Positions 20,441 through 40,925 of a stretch of DNA of 64,000 nt are shown piece by piece. The stretch covers positions 8,023,170 through 8,087,169 of the forward strand of contig OZ025218.1 of the NCBI GenBank assembly GCA_964019055.1, in the 5' to 3' direction. A program made the position numbers and the translations under genes. Below the pieces are notes generated by a model. It had not been told where the DNA came from. It did no database searches and was given only the letters and a program-made list of their open reading frames with translations. Source of the stretch: Anthopleura xanthogrammica (taxonomy: Eukaryota; Cnidaria; Anthozoa; Actiniaria; Actiniidae). Numbering within the stretch: position 1 is the stretch's first letter; each line of letters starts with the position of its first letter.

Positions 20441-23400
20441 TCAGGAACAAGTGAAAAACAAAAATATTTATCAATCGCAATTGAATCAGTGTTTTTCTCC
20501 GAATGTTTTTATTACAAAAGTTTTCTAAACAATATTTTCGCAAAGATAACGAAATATTCCGTCAAGTTGTGAGATTGAATTTTCATTATCCTTAAATTGC
20601 AAAGAAAGGATTTAATTTTTGATATACAGTCAGTTATATCTTCGAACTCTATCTTTTTTGGTGCCTTACGAAGAAATAAATCTCGAACCGGAAACATATA
20701 TATTCGTCCTTTTTTCACATGCTTGATTCATTATTTTTCAATGGTTTTGGTGCAGGTTGAGCTGAATATATTTTGGGGAAAAAAAGAACATTTATTCTGT
20801 ATTTGACATATAGTTATTCAAAGCCTTTTTATAGAAGATTGGATTAAAAAAAAAAAGACATTTTAATCCCCAGACTACGATTTGTTTTAATTAATCAACT
20901 TCTTGTCTTCAACTACAGAAAAAAATAAAGTTTAGAAAAATAAATATCAATGAAACATGAAAAAAATCAAAAACAGAAATGTGCCCATTAAAGTTTAATA
21001 TATAAGGAAAACAAGTAGAAAATTGGGTTAAATTAAAATCTCAAAATCTCATGAAAAAAAAATTATATGTAAAGTAGTTTTTATCTTAAAGAATAAATTA
21101 GTAATATCTAATATCGCTTAGGAAATACTACATCTAAATTCTATGGTAATAGATAGCTTACTAGATCCGAAAAGGCGGTGTTTTTTAAGGTTAAGTGAGT
21201 TTGTATTCCCTTATGTCAATAAAGATGTTATATCAACACCCCAGAACAGTGTTTCATCAACATCTTTTACAGACCGAAAAATTAAGAAAAAAAACAGCGT
21301 TATTGAGAGCAAAATATTTACGAAAAAATAGTTCTAATTGAACTTTATGATATTAATATTAAACTAAGAGATGTAATATAAAATCAGAATATATTCAAAA
21401 AGAATTTCCGGTTTTTGCGACTGTCAGATATTTTTAGTGACATGTTATTTCTGGCAAGTGAAAAAAGTTCAAGAGTTCGAACCAAAAAAAATAAGGGAAT
21501 TTGCCGGGGAAAGCGTTAACGAAGAAAAATTCTAATAGACAAACACAAATAATTAGGATTTAATGTAGAGTAAACTTTGTTTTTTTACTGAATAAATCAA
21601 GTAGAATAAATTTGAAAAATTACAATGAAATCTTACTAGCTGAAAAACACGTAAATATTTTTCCGAACATGTTCAAAATATCATGTGTTGTTCATAGCAA
21701 AATTTTGACGAAAAAATAACGTCTGATAACCAGGAAAAACTGTACGAAAACACGTAGAAACTTTGGTTTTTAGTGTAATATGGACGTTTCTGATAGCAAA
21801 TGTTCTTTAAGGGACCTATGAATTTGAAAATAGTTATCGATTCTTATGGTCAAAAACATTTCAAGACCAGGACGGAAAATTTACACTGAAATACTGGGTG
21901 TTTTTCTAAAAGAAGCCTTGAAAAGGTCTACATTTTTTATTCTCGATTGGTTCATGATAAAACAGAATGACGGTTTGAGTTTTTTTCGCTATGTAAACAA
22001 GACTTTGATGCTGATGACAGCGTCTCGTTTGGATAAAACTCGATTTCCGGTTGCCAAGACAACATGACGTCACACTTGACCAATTAAGAGTTGACACTCG
22101 TTATCCGAAATACACATAATTAGAAAATACTTATTTTAGACGTGAGCTGTTAGAGTAGCCTATGATGGAAAGTTAATGGTACGGTTTTGGAATGAGAAGG
22201 ACTTCGAGCTGAGAATCGTCACTTCTAAATGGTTTCCGCTCTAAACCAATTAAAACGCACGAAAGAACGAACCAACCAATCAAAATGCTTGATTTAAGCC
22301 AGCATGACGCCGTTCGTTTCCCGCTCATTTGCACGATTTTCTTTGACCTTGAGGAACATGTATCACTGCGCATGCTCAGCGGTGATAATAACAAATTTTT
22401 TATCAGAGTTAAAATTTGAAGTTAATTTTCCATTAAAAACAAACTCTTAATTCAAAATCACACCAAAATGATAAGAATATATCAATTTATTTTGTCGTAT
22501 TCTGAAAGTAAGTGGTTTTAATTAAAGTCCCTCTGAAAAGCGGTCTGCAAAAGCAGCTTTGTTTGCTTCTGTGATAACGACTGCGGTTGGTGGCGAGTCT
22601 TTGTAGCAAGCGACCTTTCATTACTACAGTTACACTGTGATTATAACGGTGAGTATTGTTCATTCTTAGCCCGTACACAGCTGAAAGCTTGCACCATCTT
22701 ATCAATAAAACCGTATGTAGAGCAACGTGGAATCAACTTTATGCACGCAAGACTTGGACGAAGAAAACTAGATTCTCTTCAAGTCGGCAACTAATACTTT
22801 GACTTAACGAGTGCCACTTAAAAGTAAGTAAACCATTTCGATGTTTCGTATAAACCGAGTCTCATCTTAAGTATTTCTATTCTGTTAAATGAAAAACGTG
22901 CCAGGAGTAGAGACAAGCAAAATGATGATTCATTTACAAGTCCACTGTTTTATCTGATGCAGTAGCTAGCTTGTAAATAAAGTAGGAAATGAGGAACTCA
23001 AGGCACACGTTATGATTAGGACGATATAGTTCTTGACGTAGTAGTTCATGTAAAGGAAGCAAAAACCTGTGTTTCCTCAGTGAGATCAGGAGAACTATAG
23101 TTTACGAAACAGAGCATCCTTTTTATTAATGTATGGGGAAATTTTTATGCTTATTCAAAATGAATTATTTAAAATCTTTCAAAAGACCCAAAGCACTTTC
23201 CTCATAACGTATGGACAGCCAATTTATAGCGTTTATCAATACTGTAACCAAGTCACTTTTGAATCGATCGTCGAAAACGTCTTTCCAATCTTTTCTTAAC
23301 GCCAAAAACCTTTGAACATTAAAAGTATTTCCTAAATCTTTAAAAAAATTATATACTGGAATGTTGCAAGAATACATAAACAATAATATACACATCATAA

Positions 23401-24397
23401 AGCAAACACTGATAAGTTGCCAAAGTTTGAATTCCCTTTTTATAAAGGTGTCTTGAAATCAATAATTTGCCTCGGCTTTCGGCATCGACAAAAAATCGCT
23501 TGCTCGCTGCTAAAAACAATCACTTTATTTTGTGATAACCGAGCTCAATAATTGTTTTATCATATCATGTGTTTTGACTGTTTTTTGTTTTTTATGAAAC
23601 ATGCCAAATTATTTTCTGGGAGGAAGCGAGCCATGTTGCCAAATGCAACGTTACTGCGCATGGGCAGACCATTATTTGCAGCAAAATGGCTCAGTTTACA
23701 CCGTAATGCGCATGAGCAGACCATTATTTGTTATTTGCAGTTAAAAGTTTCCAACACATCAAACAAAATTAACTCTATTCACGTCGTGCAGTTGGGACAA
23801 GAATAACAGTTTCTGATTTTTTTTTTAAATGTCGACGAAAACCGGTTTTACTTGTTGTATACCAGTAATCAGACAGTTACTTTGATGCCGGCGCAAACAG
23901 TAACAAAATCTATGTATCTAGAATCTATAAATGTCAGAATATACTCGGAAAATATCTTAGGTATGAAATCAGCAGGTTATATCGATATTGCGGCCATCTT
24001 TGAGCGATGAAATCTCGATAGGATTTTGAAGATAATCTTGAAATCATTCCTTAAAAAAAACATTGATTTAAAAATTTGACTAGAAATAAAATGATTTGAA
24101 TTAATAAAAATTTTAGGGAAAGTTCTGGTTTTTAAAATTGGACTGGAAAAACGTAATCTAATCAGCAAATTGATAAGATTTCAACCTTAATTTGAGCGAA
24201 TTTCTTGGTAACGATGTACTTGTCAAAAGTGATAATTTTATTTCCTTGATTTTGAGTCAATTTACACAAGCGTTCACTATCTTAGCAATTTAGCGTGATA
24301 ACATATTAAATGTATGGAAATACATCAGATTTAAATCAACTTGGTACCGCTTACCGACCACTGAAATTGTCCTGAACACTAACTTCTTAAATAGTAG
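20441..24397. other. AT-rich intergenic stretch, nothing recognised
   Basis: About 4 kb of AT-rich sequence with no gene, transposon end or tandem array that I can support. A CRE palindrome TGACGTCA is at 22065-22072. Frames of 60-80 codons occur (for example minus 23165-23398) but resemble no family. Confidence 0.5.
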
Positions 24398-24485
24398 TTA
24401 TTTGCGTTCGATATCAATGTTTGCAATTTGAATGTTGTTGTTTTTTCAAAGCACCTACAGGTTTTGCTTTGGTTTCAAATCGCTG

Positions 24486-25660
24486 ATTCAAATAAGCCAA
24501 TTCACAGTTTAAGAATCGTTTTCAGTGCGCATGCGATTTTATCCCGAATTTCTCGCCTTCTTTTGTTACTGGGTTGCTATGGTAGCAAACCAGTCTTAAA
24601 ATGAGATCCGTTTTTCGGGCGTCAGGTAGACCATAATTTCACACGTCATGATTGGTCGAGAACTTGTAAACAATGTCCAATGAAGTTGCCACACGACATC
24701 GATGTATTTATAGCTTTTAGTGTTGTGTCACCATTAATTCATTCGTTCAGGGTTCGTGAAGTACTAGTTTGTCTGTAGGCATGTTGCGTACTATTTTCTT
24801 TAGGTTTTTTAACGCTACGCTTAAACTACTTACAAACACACACGCCGTACGTGGTAGACACACACTAAAAGATGTTATTGAGTCTGAGAATCTATGAGCT
24901 ATCTTTGAGAATCTATGAGCAAACTACGGTATGAGAATCGTAGAACTAGACAAACTATTCAAAATAGACTAAGAGAATCTATAAACTACCTAGCTATGAT
25001 CAAACTAGATCTTACCAGATCTCAGATACAAAAAAATATACTGAGACAAACTACAGAACGAGAGACAAACTACAAAACGAGTGACAAACAAAGCTTTGAT
25101 GAAAGCTGACTCCAAGAGCTTGTAGATGTCAGACGAGCTGATAATCTACAAGAAAGCGAACTGCCTAGACTCCTTGTTGAATATTTCCATTTATGAAAAT
25201 ACAGAAAACAAAAAATGAGGGGAAAACAAATGACCAGTTAAACACATTTTGGCTAAGAGTATTTACATTGATAAAACATTTGTTTTGCAGCGAACAGTTT
25301 CGGTACTGAAATAGATATGTTTATTTCATCAGCTAGTCTTGAAAGGTACTCTATAGGTCAAGTAGAAATATAATATGCGTTGACAAGTCAGTAACGCAAC
25401 ACTAATGTCTTACTAGAATTTAAAATGTTTTTAATAAAGGGGGACTTTGAACCCAAAAGGAACACTTTGGTAAGAAATAATAGACTATAAAGGATTGGTG
25501 AGTGGGCGAGCTCTCGCACAGGCAACCCAGTGAACGCTCCAAGAGCGTCTAGTTTAATTAAAAACAAAAGAAGGTTTAAACAAAAGAAGGTGAGAAATTC
25601 GGGATAAAATCGCATGCGCACTGGAAACGATTCTTAAACTGTGAACTGGCTTATTGAATA
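24486..25660. mobile_element. 1.2-kb DNA transposon-like element with about 80-base inverted repeats
   Basis: TAAGCCAATTCACAGTTTAA and GTGCGCATGCGATTTTATCC...GAATTTCTC...CCTTCTTTTGTT at the left recur inverted at 25565-25655. Inside are TATTTATAG at about 24708 followed by a short frame from about 24780 (MLRTIFFRFFNATLKLL..., 39 codons), and a degenerate GAGAATCTATGAG repeat at 24880-25090. No transposase is visible, so it is non-autonomous. Short segments just outside each end (24398-24480 and 25726-25822) are also similar to each other. Confidence 0.65.
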
Positions 25661-25834
25661 TACCAAAGAACGGATCACGTGGGTTCAAAGATCTATTACC
25701 ATAGCAACGGAAAAAACTAGATTTGGTATTTGCGTTTGATATTCATGTTTATAATTTGAGTTTTTTTTTGTTTTTTTTTTTTTTTTTGATAGCAATTACA
25801 ACTGTTTGCTTTGCTTTTATATCCACGCTGAGGC

Positions 25835-26024
25835 TAGTCCAGAGCTGGACCCACTTTTATCGATGCGCGCGCGACAAGAACGAACGGAGTAGTGGAAGGA
25901 GACTGGTAAGAATCGTAAAGAGCTTTTCTCAGTATTCTGTATTTCGTGCGCGCGCTGTTCTTTATTTTATTTTTGCGATATGAATTAATCAGTTACTGAG
26001 GAAAGTGGGTCCAGTTCTGGACTA
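25835..26024. mobile_element. Mutator-like MITE with 9-bp target-site duplication
   Basis: The TIRs are TAGTCCAGAGCTGGACCCAC and, at the right, GGGTCCAGTTCTGGACTA. A 9-bp direct repeat CGCTGAGGC lies exactly outside both ends (25826-25834, 26025-26033). Nine bases is the duplication size of Mutator-type transposases. It is 190 bp and noncoding. Confidence 0.75.
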
Positions 26025-26303
26025 CGCTGAGGCCGGTTTGAATTAGATTCACTACACTAAAAGTGAATATGGCGAAAAATGATCCCGTGGGTACGTATCA
26101 TCTATTACCATGGTAACAATATAGGCGTCTTTTTCTTTTCCTTTTTTCTTATTCGTATCCTGATTAATTGTTTGAGAGACAATCTACAGGAGAAATGATG
26201 AAACAATAGGTATATCCACTAGCAAACATAAAAGCATGATGTGAAGACAAGAGAAGCCAGCTGGTCTGAGGAAAAATATTAGCCAATCAGAATTGAGAAA
26301 TTA

Positions 26304-26503
26304 CAAAACTGAGGTGTCATTCTTAATAGCTCGCGATCGGAGACTAGGGAAACAGTCATTTCTTTATAATACTTTTCCACTCAATATTGAATATCATAGT
26401 AAATGTATACAAAATATCAAAAGCCTCTGCTTAAAATCTAGATTTATGTCAGATATAAACTTTTATAAATCAATTTCGTCGCCTTCACGACACCTCAGTT
26501 TTG
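26304..26503. mobile_element. MITE with CAAAACTGAGGTGTC ends
   Basis: CAAAACTGAGGTGTC at the left and GACACCTCAGTTTTG at the right are perfect 15-base inverted ends around 170 bases of noncoding sequence. The long frame starting at 26293 only runs through it. Confidence 0.65.
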
Positions 26504-27420
26504 CAGTGACGTCATTTCTACGTCACTATTTCAGATCAGCTGGAGAGAAGAGAAGGGAAGAGAAGAGAAGAGAAAGAAATGGAATTGAATGTAAAGGAAA
26601 GGAAAATTCATTAAACAAGTACAAAAAAGGAGAGAGGAGCAGCGGTGTTTCTTAATTAAAGCGATTTAGCCCTCACAGAGTCGATTCTTGAAATATTTCA
26701 CAATAAAAACGGCCACTAGAATGTCTAACGTATCTCAAACTAATGGACGTGCTTGTCGAGACAATGCTTTTTTGGATAGCACAAATATCATTTCCTGGTA
26801 CTGAATATACCTACTCAAGCCGTTGACAGTTAGTTTCCGCCATAATTGCTTCACGCTTAATGATATCGTGAATGGTTTGCCATAAAAAAAAAAGATGTTT
26901 CATTGATAATTCAACCGAGGCAAAGAGGAAGTCCATGCAGAGTGAATCACAAATGGATTATGATTGGTCAATTATATCTGCATGACGTCAGTCAGACAGT
27001 CGGAACGCTTTCAGCTCTTAACAGACAAAATCCTCTGGAGCTTTAAATTTCCCTTTTTAAATCTTTTTAAACAAAACTTCGGTCAATTAAATCCTTTGAG
27101 TTCTAAGACTCAAAGCCGCACGGGTCTATTGTATTGCGAAAAACTTGTTAAAAAACTTCGACCCCCAAAGGAGTTTTCACCCACATCAGATTAACCATGA
27201 TTTGCAATTGCACGAAAATTCATGATATTATAGAAAAAAGAAATCTTTGGTTGATGGATGGCTAGATAAATCTGCAAGTTTGAAGTAAGTGAACATTACT
27301 TACTCATATGTACTGATTAAATATACTACAGCTAAATAGATTAGATAATTTTATTGATATAACGAAGTGCTAACGTCGTGGATATCTCAGAAAACACTTT
27401 AATTTGTTTAAGGTATCGTG

Positions 27421-27497
27421 TAGTCTCCTTTGCGGATGCAGCCGTTCTTAGTGTCGGTCTCCAAATCCCTCCTTAAGAACGGCTGCAAAGGAGACTA
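27421..27497. mobile_element. Compact hairpin element (TAGTCTCCTTTGC ends)
   Basis: TAGTCTCCTTTGC(GGA)TGCAGCCGTTCTTA on the left pairs with TAAGAACGGCTGCAAAGGAG...ACTA on the right across a loop of about 25 bases. Confidence 0.6.
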
Positions 27498-27535
27498 GAT
27501 ATTGCGCAGATAAACAAAAATCTAAAAAATAAAAA

Positions 27536-27835
27536 CAACCTCTGGGCTGATCTAAGTCAGGGCATGGCTAACTCATAGATCAAACCCTGAAACAACCCCT
27601 GGGCTGATCTAAGTCAGGGCACGGCTAACTCATAGATCAAACCATGAAACAAACTCTGGGCTGATCTAAGTCAGAACACGGCTAACTCACAGATCAAACC
27701 CTGAAACAACCTCTGGGCTGATCTAAGTCAGGGCATGGCTAACTCACAGAAAGAACCCTGAAACAACCTCTGGGCTGATCTAAGTCAGGGCATGGCTAAC
27801 TCACAGAAAGAACCCTGAAACAACCTCTGTGCTGG
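27536..27835 (+). repeat. 57-bp minisatellite, locus 1 (about five units)
   Basis: Units begin CCTCTGGGCTGATCTAAGTC, continue AGGGCAYGGCTAACTCACAG and end with AACCCTGAAACAA. The period is 57. The same unit forms the arrays at 31690-31900 and 63090-64000. Confidence 0.9.
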
Positions 27836-27877
27836 TAAAGCCCACGGTAATTCAAGGAACGTACACGTTATCAAACA

Positions 27878-28024
27878 ATAGACCATTTTCCAGATGCGCG
27901 AGCGCTTTCAAAAATATCTATTGAAACACTTAAAACTTCCACGGGCTTTAGTCAAATTCTAAAGAATAAATTACACGTTATCGAGGCTGAGGTTGATCGA
28001 CGGCAACCGTGAAATGGTCTATTG
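27878..28024. mobile_element. MITE with AATAGACCATTT ends
   Basis: AATAGACCATTTTCCAG at the left and GAAATGGTCTATT at the right are inverted ends about 147 bp apart. The same terminal string recurs at the 48.7-49.0 kb repeat, and a shorter form, ATAGACC, ends two other elements in the window. Confidence 0.55.
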
Positions 28025-28613
28025 GAGTCTCCAGTTCAAATTCAATACAATACAAATTTAGGATTTTCTCAGCTAAGAAATCAGTCATTAGGTGTTATGC
28101 TAGTATCTAGTCAGCATACCTCCTAATTCAGACGATCAAATTATTTTTAATATAATAAAATTTTCATTCATTAAAATTATATTATCCTTTAAGAAGGCGA
28201 GCCAGGAATTTTCCAAGGAGCACGCTCTAATCCCTCGCGTGCATATGGCATCTGTACCGATCCCTCGCGGGCTTTACTGACAAGGAAATTATTAAACTCG
28301 TCTCCGATCTTGATCTGTCTGTGACAAGCGATCAGTTATTTGCCAAATAACTGACTGCGAACAGGTGGTAAGTCCGTGATATTTCGCGAAAATCTAAGTT
28401 CGATAACTGTTTGATCATTATCATTCGACAGATATTCTTTTTGGCCTGCGTTGGCGTGTTGAATACAGCAAGTCAAGAAGAAGGAAACTCAAAAACACCG
28501 TGTCTAAAGGTTCGTCACTATTAATACTAACATTTAAAAATGTTATAAGAGCAGCCAGGCATTATGAAAATAAAATGATAAAAGTTTCTCTGACTTAAAA
28601 TCTAGCAATGTTT

Positions 28614-28674
28614 GGACATTTCGGCTTCAAACTGAAGCCTTCATCAGCAAGCTCGTTTATGCATAATGGTGTCC
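28614..28674 (-). ncRNA. Hammerhead-ribozyme-like motif (degenerate)
   Basis: On the minus strand: GGACAC, about 21 bases, the invariant core CTGATGA (28647-28641), a perfect six-pair stem II GGCTTC/GAAGCC with loop AGTTT, then GAAA and TGTCC, which pairs with the upstream GGACA as stem III. This is the order of a hammerhead with stem I closed. The base expected to be U16.1 is C, and stem I pairs poorly, so the copy is probably inactive. Such motifs accompany Penelope-like elements and retrozymes in animals. No RT or GIY-YIG coding sequence is adjacent. Confidence 0.5.
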
Positions 28675-29542
28675 AAGACTATTTATTATCAGTTCAAGCT
28701 CTGTAAACGTTAAGCACGTGAGCATTATTGTTTTTAATGGAGTGCCATGCTTCCAGAAAGAGCCGCCCTGACCAGTGTTGTTATTAATACTAACGTTTCT
28801 TCGGAGCAAACGAGGAATTCCTCGTTTGTTTTCGTGTTTTTGCTAGCTTTTCCCTTCACGGATCTCACTCTTGTTTACTTGAATGATTGCCAATACGCAT
28901 GCTCAAATGTTAGTTGTATATGAGCACGAGTTTTATTTACTGCGCATGCTCAAACGTTAGCCATATTTACACCATTATAACTAGCTATAATTCTGGCTTC
29001 CGTTAGTTCAATCCAATGGTCTGAATTAGTATTTTTTAGTCATGACAGAAGCCAAAAAACCCAGACGCCTTGAACTATGTTGTTTGCGTGATCATATTTG
29101 TAATTGAAAACTGAGTGAGTTTGACTTGAGGGTTTGAATGCATTTATAAATAGTATATCATCTTTCCAAAGTAGAATTTTTCAATTAATAATTCAAAGAC
29201 AGTGTATAACAAGATAAATAAATGATTTTAATAATAAAGGATATAACGAGAACCTATTATAGTATTTAGATTAAAAAAATATACAAAAAGTATTTATATT
29301 GCTGATCATTTGCAATTATTCTCAAGAGAATGAAAATAACAAAAGCCACCGCTGCCATTTTGGTTGGAGTCTTTTATAAAAGTCAACCAAGTTGGCGGCC
29401 CCTGGCAATATAGAAATCTATGTGCCATTGTATCTAAAGAATCTCGTAATAACTTAGCCGTTAAGGAGAGAACAGTCATTTGACGATAATCAAAATAATA
29501 TTATTTTTCGATTGCAGGATCCATGACAGTTTAGCACCAATC

Positions 29543-37809
<8,267 letters not shown>

Positions 37810-37928
37810 TGTAATACCCATTCCAAGTTGTACTATTTAAAGCGGAAGAGTTACAATATTGTATTATTATCAATATTATCAATTTGATATTGAGTGTTTG
37901 TATAATGTCTCGTATGGGCGTGATTTGT

Positions 37929-37934
37929 AAATAA
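37929..37934 (+). terminator. AATAAA polyadenylation signal of the cyclase gene
   Basis: First canonical hexamer after the stop codon at 37807-37809, giving a 3' UTR of roughly 140 bases. Confidence 0.5.
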
Positions 37935-37939
37935 AGGAC

Positions 37940-39318
37940 CTAATTCGTTCACGGAGAAACAAGAAGGGAAAGCACGTCTGTTTTCTCAGGCTACATTTCA
38001 TACATACTGCATGTTATTCTTTTGCGCGACTCAATTGGTGCGTAACTGAAGTTTCAGATGATGAAGTCGAGAAATCAAACTAAAAATACGCAGTTTTATT
38101 CCAAAGAGGTTTGAGATGAGGAAAATATTCCGCTAAAAGCAAGACAACCCATTGTAGTATTGAATAAAAGTTGTACAGTCAAATAATCAAGGCATGAACT
38201 CGACTCAAATTCCTTTCAACCACAAATGGTACAATTTAAGTGGGTCCATTGCTTACGATTCAAATTAACGTATTTTCAAAGTCATAAACGGTCATTAGAA
38301 TATACCCCTTGGGTGTTTATTGGAATAACTATTCGTAGCTGCGTCGTTAAAAAAGATTTATTATATCCTGAATTGTGGGAACAAAAAACAAAATTTCTAT
38401 GGCTTTTTTGATCTTAATCAAAACTCACTTGAGTTCAGTATTCCATGCTTCCAATTTTGAAGCATCACTAGTGTTTCACTGCCCGCAAAACAAGTAAGAT
38501 TGACGTCCTTTTTGTCTTGCTCATAAATCCATATAATCAGTTCAGTCAGCTCAGTCAGGTAATGAAATTTTAGACCCCAAGGCATAAGTCAGTCCAGAAT
38601 CATATGCAATTGGCTGTTCCAATTTCTCGAATTTTCCTCCTTCAAAATTATAATCTTTCATTCACTAGAAGACTTGAACTTCTCAAAAAAAAAAACGCAC
38701 TTGGGGATCATTATTATTGATTTTTTTTTTTCTAAAATGAAAACAGAGTGGCTGACGTTGTGGTTATTCGCGGGGGATCATGGTAAAACTATCATCTATT
38801 TACCCCTTATCGATAATGCTTCAAATGGATTGTTATTTCATTATGCATTTATTAAAAGTAAATTTCAACCTTGACTTTTATGACGCCTTGATTCATAATT
38901 TATGATCCTATTAAGACAGACAACGAGAGATATCAGAAATGAACTGATATTTTCAATATTACGAGAACGTCTGGGTAAACGCATCAAAAGTTCCGAATTT
39001 AACAAAACGCGATTCAAGGGATCATTAACCGTACTCTTATCTGTAAAGGAGTAAAAAAGACGGGGCGAGAAACAAATTCGAAGAAGCCTGGCGTGATGTT
39101 TCTTAGTTGTGTAAAGATTCAAGATTAGTAGGATTAACGAGACACAGAAAAAAGACTTGTAGTGGAGCCATCGAGCCTGAGTTACAAAAGTATTAAGAGA
39201 GAAGAGATCCTGAAAATCTAACGACCACAGATACTCTATGAATAGACGCATGAACTTGGCCTGAAAGTGCCCAAGGTAAGTTTGACAACTGGTTAATTGT
39301 TTGCGTTCGTGTCGCTTC
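37940..39318. other. Intergenic, nothing recognised
   Basis: AT-rich sequence downstream of the cyclase. The longest frame (128 codons, minus 38865-39251) has no recognisable domain, no splice context that I can defend and ordinary AT-rich composition; I leave it uncalled. Confidence 0.45.
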
Positions 39319-39324
39319 TACGTT

Positions 39325-39386
39325 TCCTTCTCCTTCTCCTTCTCCTTCTCCTTCTCCTTCTCCTTCTCCTTCTCCTTCTCCTTCTC
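39325..39386. repeat. (CTTCTC)n hexanucleotide array
   Basis: About ten CCTTCT units followed by TTTCTTGTC. Confidence 0.95.
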
Positions 39387-40279
39387 TTTCTTGTCTGCTA
39401 GGTGACTTAAGTTTAAGGTACTATAGTTCACGATTGTCCTATTTATTTGGTTTCACTATGATTTTTTCTTAGTTCATTGAGCACGTTTTAAGAGTTTTTT
39501 TTAGCATGGATAAAACGTTTTTTATTGCGATAATTCCATCTTCAATGCCGGGAGGCTGGCAAACTATTCGCAATTTCTATTCTTGAATTGACAGCGCAAT
39601 TTTAGATTTTTCTGCTTCAACGTCAGAACGAGGGAGAAATTCCAGCCGGCGATGGGTTAGTCATTTCTTCCAACAGTCTTACCAAAACAAAAATTCTCGC
39701 AAATGTTTTAATTTAAATTTAAACTTTTCTCTGAAGCAATAGGAAAACTGTAAGTCTGTATCATCATTGAGATGCTAGACACTATAGTTGATTGCAGCAT
39801 CAAGATTTCAAATTAAAATTACGATCTCAGCTTTAAGCAAAGTTCACCTTGACTGAAGTCAAGAATAAGGACCTAATGAAAATGTCAATAACCGCCGGCA
39901 CTTCTTGGTTCCTTCAAGTCTCTGTAACTCTCAGCAGCTGAAATTTCAAAAGCACTTTTTATGTTTATATCGGGACTTCATTTCCCCTTTTGCCAAGATA
40001 ATTATCTTGATTGCTTGTCTAGAATAAACGTTTAGCTAATGAGAATGCTGACCAGAGGATCCATTCAAATCGTTAATATTGATAACAATCCTGAAGCTTT
40101 TAATCAGCAATTATTATTTTCTAATTAACATCGTTATCTGCATGCAATCTTGGTAATTGTCCGGAAATAAAAGAAGTGCCAGCTAGATAGATTTTAGCTT
40201 TTTGATGTTTTTTTAAGTGATTAGTTTGAGTCGGACCTTAGATTATTTTTCCAGAGGAAAAAAAAAATGTTTTCTCAAG

Positions 40280-40616
40280 ATATCAACCACCTCGTAAACT
40301 CCGTTCATCTTCTAAATTACTACTTTCTTCAAAATCATATAATTTGAAAACGTATGGCCATCGCTCCTTCTCTGTTGCTGCCCCTGGAGCAACTTTGGAA
40401 CTCACTGCCATGCATCACAAATCAGAAATGCTCCAAACCTCTCCTGTTTTAAATCAGAACTTAAAACTCACTTATTTAAATTAGCTTTTATTCCGTGATC
40501 ACATGTATATGTACAATATCTCCTCAGCGCTTAGAACAGACCTGAATAAGCGCTTTATGAATATATTATTATTATCATTATTATTATTATTATTAATATT
40601 ATTATTATTATTATTC
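40280..40616 (+). mobile_element. 3' end of a non-LTR retrotransposon with (ATT)n tail
   Basis: A broken frame reads PPRKLRSSSKLLLSSKSYNL, KTYGHRSFSVAAPGATLEL and LNQNLKLTYLN, the familiar C-terminal block of animal LINE reverse transcriptases. CAGCGCTTAGAACAGACCTG, AATAAGCGCTTTATGAATAT and an (ATT)n tail to 40616 follow. It is truncated and frameshifted. Confidence 0.7.
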
Positions 40617-40740
40617 TCTTCTCCGCGTTTTCGGCTCCAAGATAAAATGGCTCAATACCAAATTCTATGGCACAAATTTTAGCCTGGGAGCCACTTGTAG
40701 TTAAGAAATTTTGGTTTAAAAACTAAAAGAACAATAGGGT

Positions 40741-40764
40741 TGAGTAAATGACGTCATTTACTCA
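40741..40764. promoter_or_regulatory. Perfect 24-base palindrome with central CRE
   Basis: The half site TGAGTAAATGAC is followed by its exact reverse complement, placing TGACGTCA at the centre and TGAGTAA / TTACTCA (AP-1/bZIP-like) at the edges. No gene is nearby (cyclase 3' end about 3 kb away). Confidence 0.35.
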
Positions 40765-40925
40765 CAATTTAGATGCTAAGATAATTGATAATTTTTATCC
40801 GAAAATTTTGAGTGTGAAGAAAATATGTTGTTCGCATGGCTACTATTGGGTCCATATAAGTAAGTTAAATCAGGTTTCAATTCATTTCCAATTTTCATCG
40901 ATTTTCATCCAAGTGCCCCTATAAA

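Noticed and set aside
23165..23398. 77-codon minus-strand frame
   Set aside because: Looks superficially protein-like but matches nothing I know and has no exon signals.
26293..26655. 120-codon plus-strand frame
   Set aside because: Begins at a TIR end, crosses a MITE and ends in a GAGAA repeat.
38865..39251. 128-codon minus-strand frame
   Set aside because: No family resemblance, no splice sites that fit, AT-rich composition; chance length is plausible in 64 kb.
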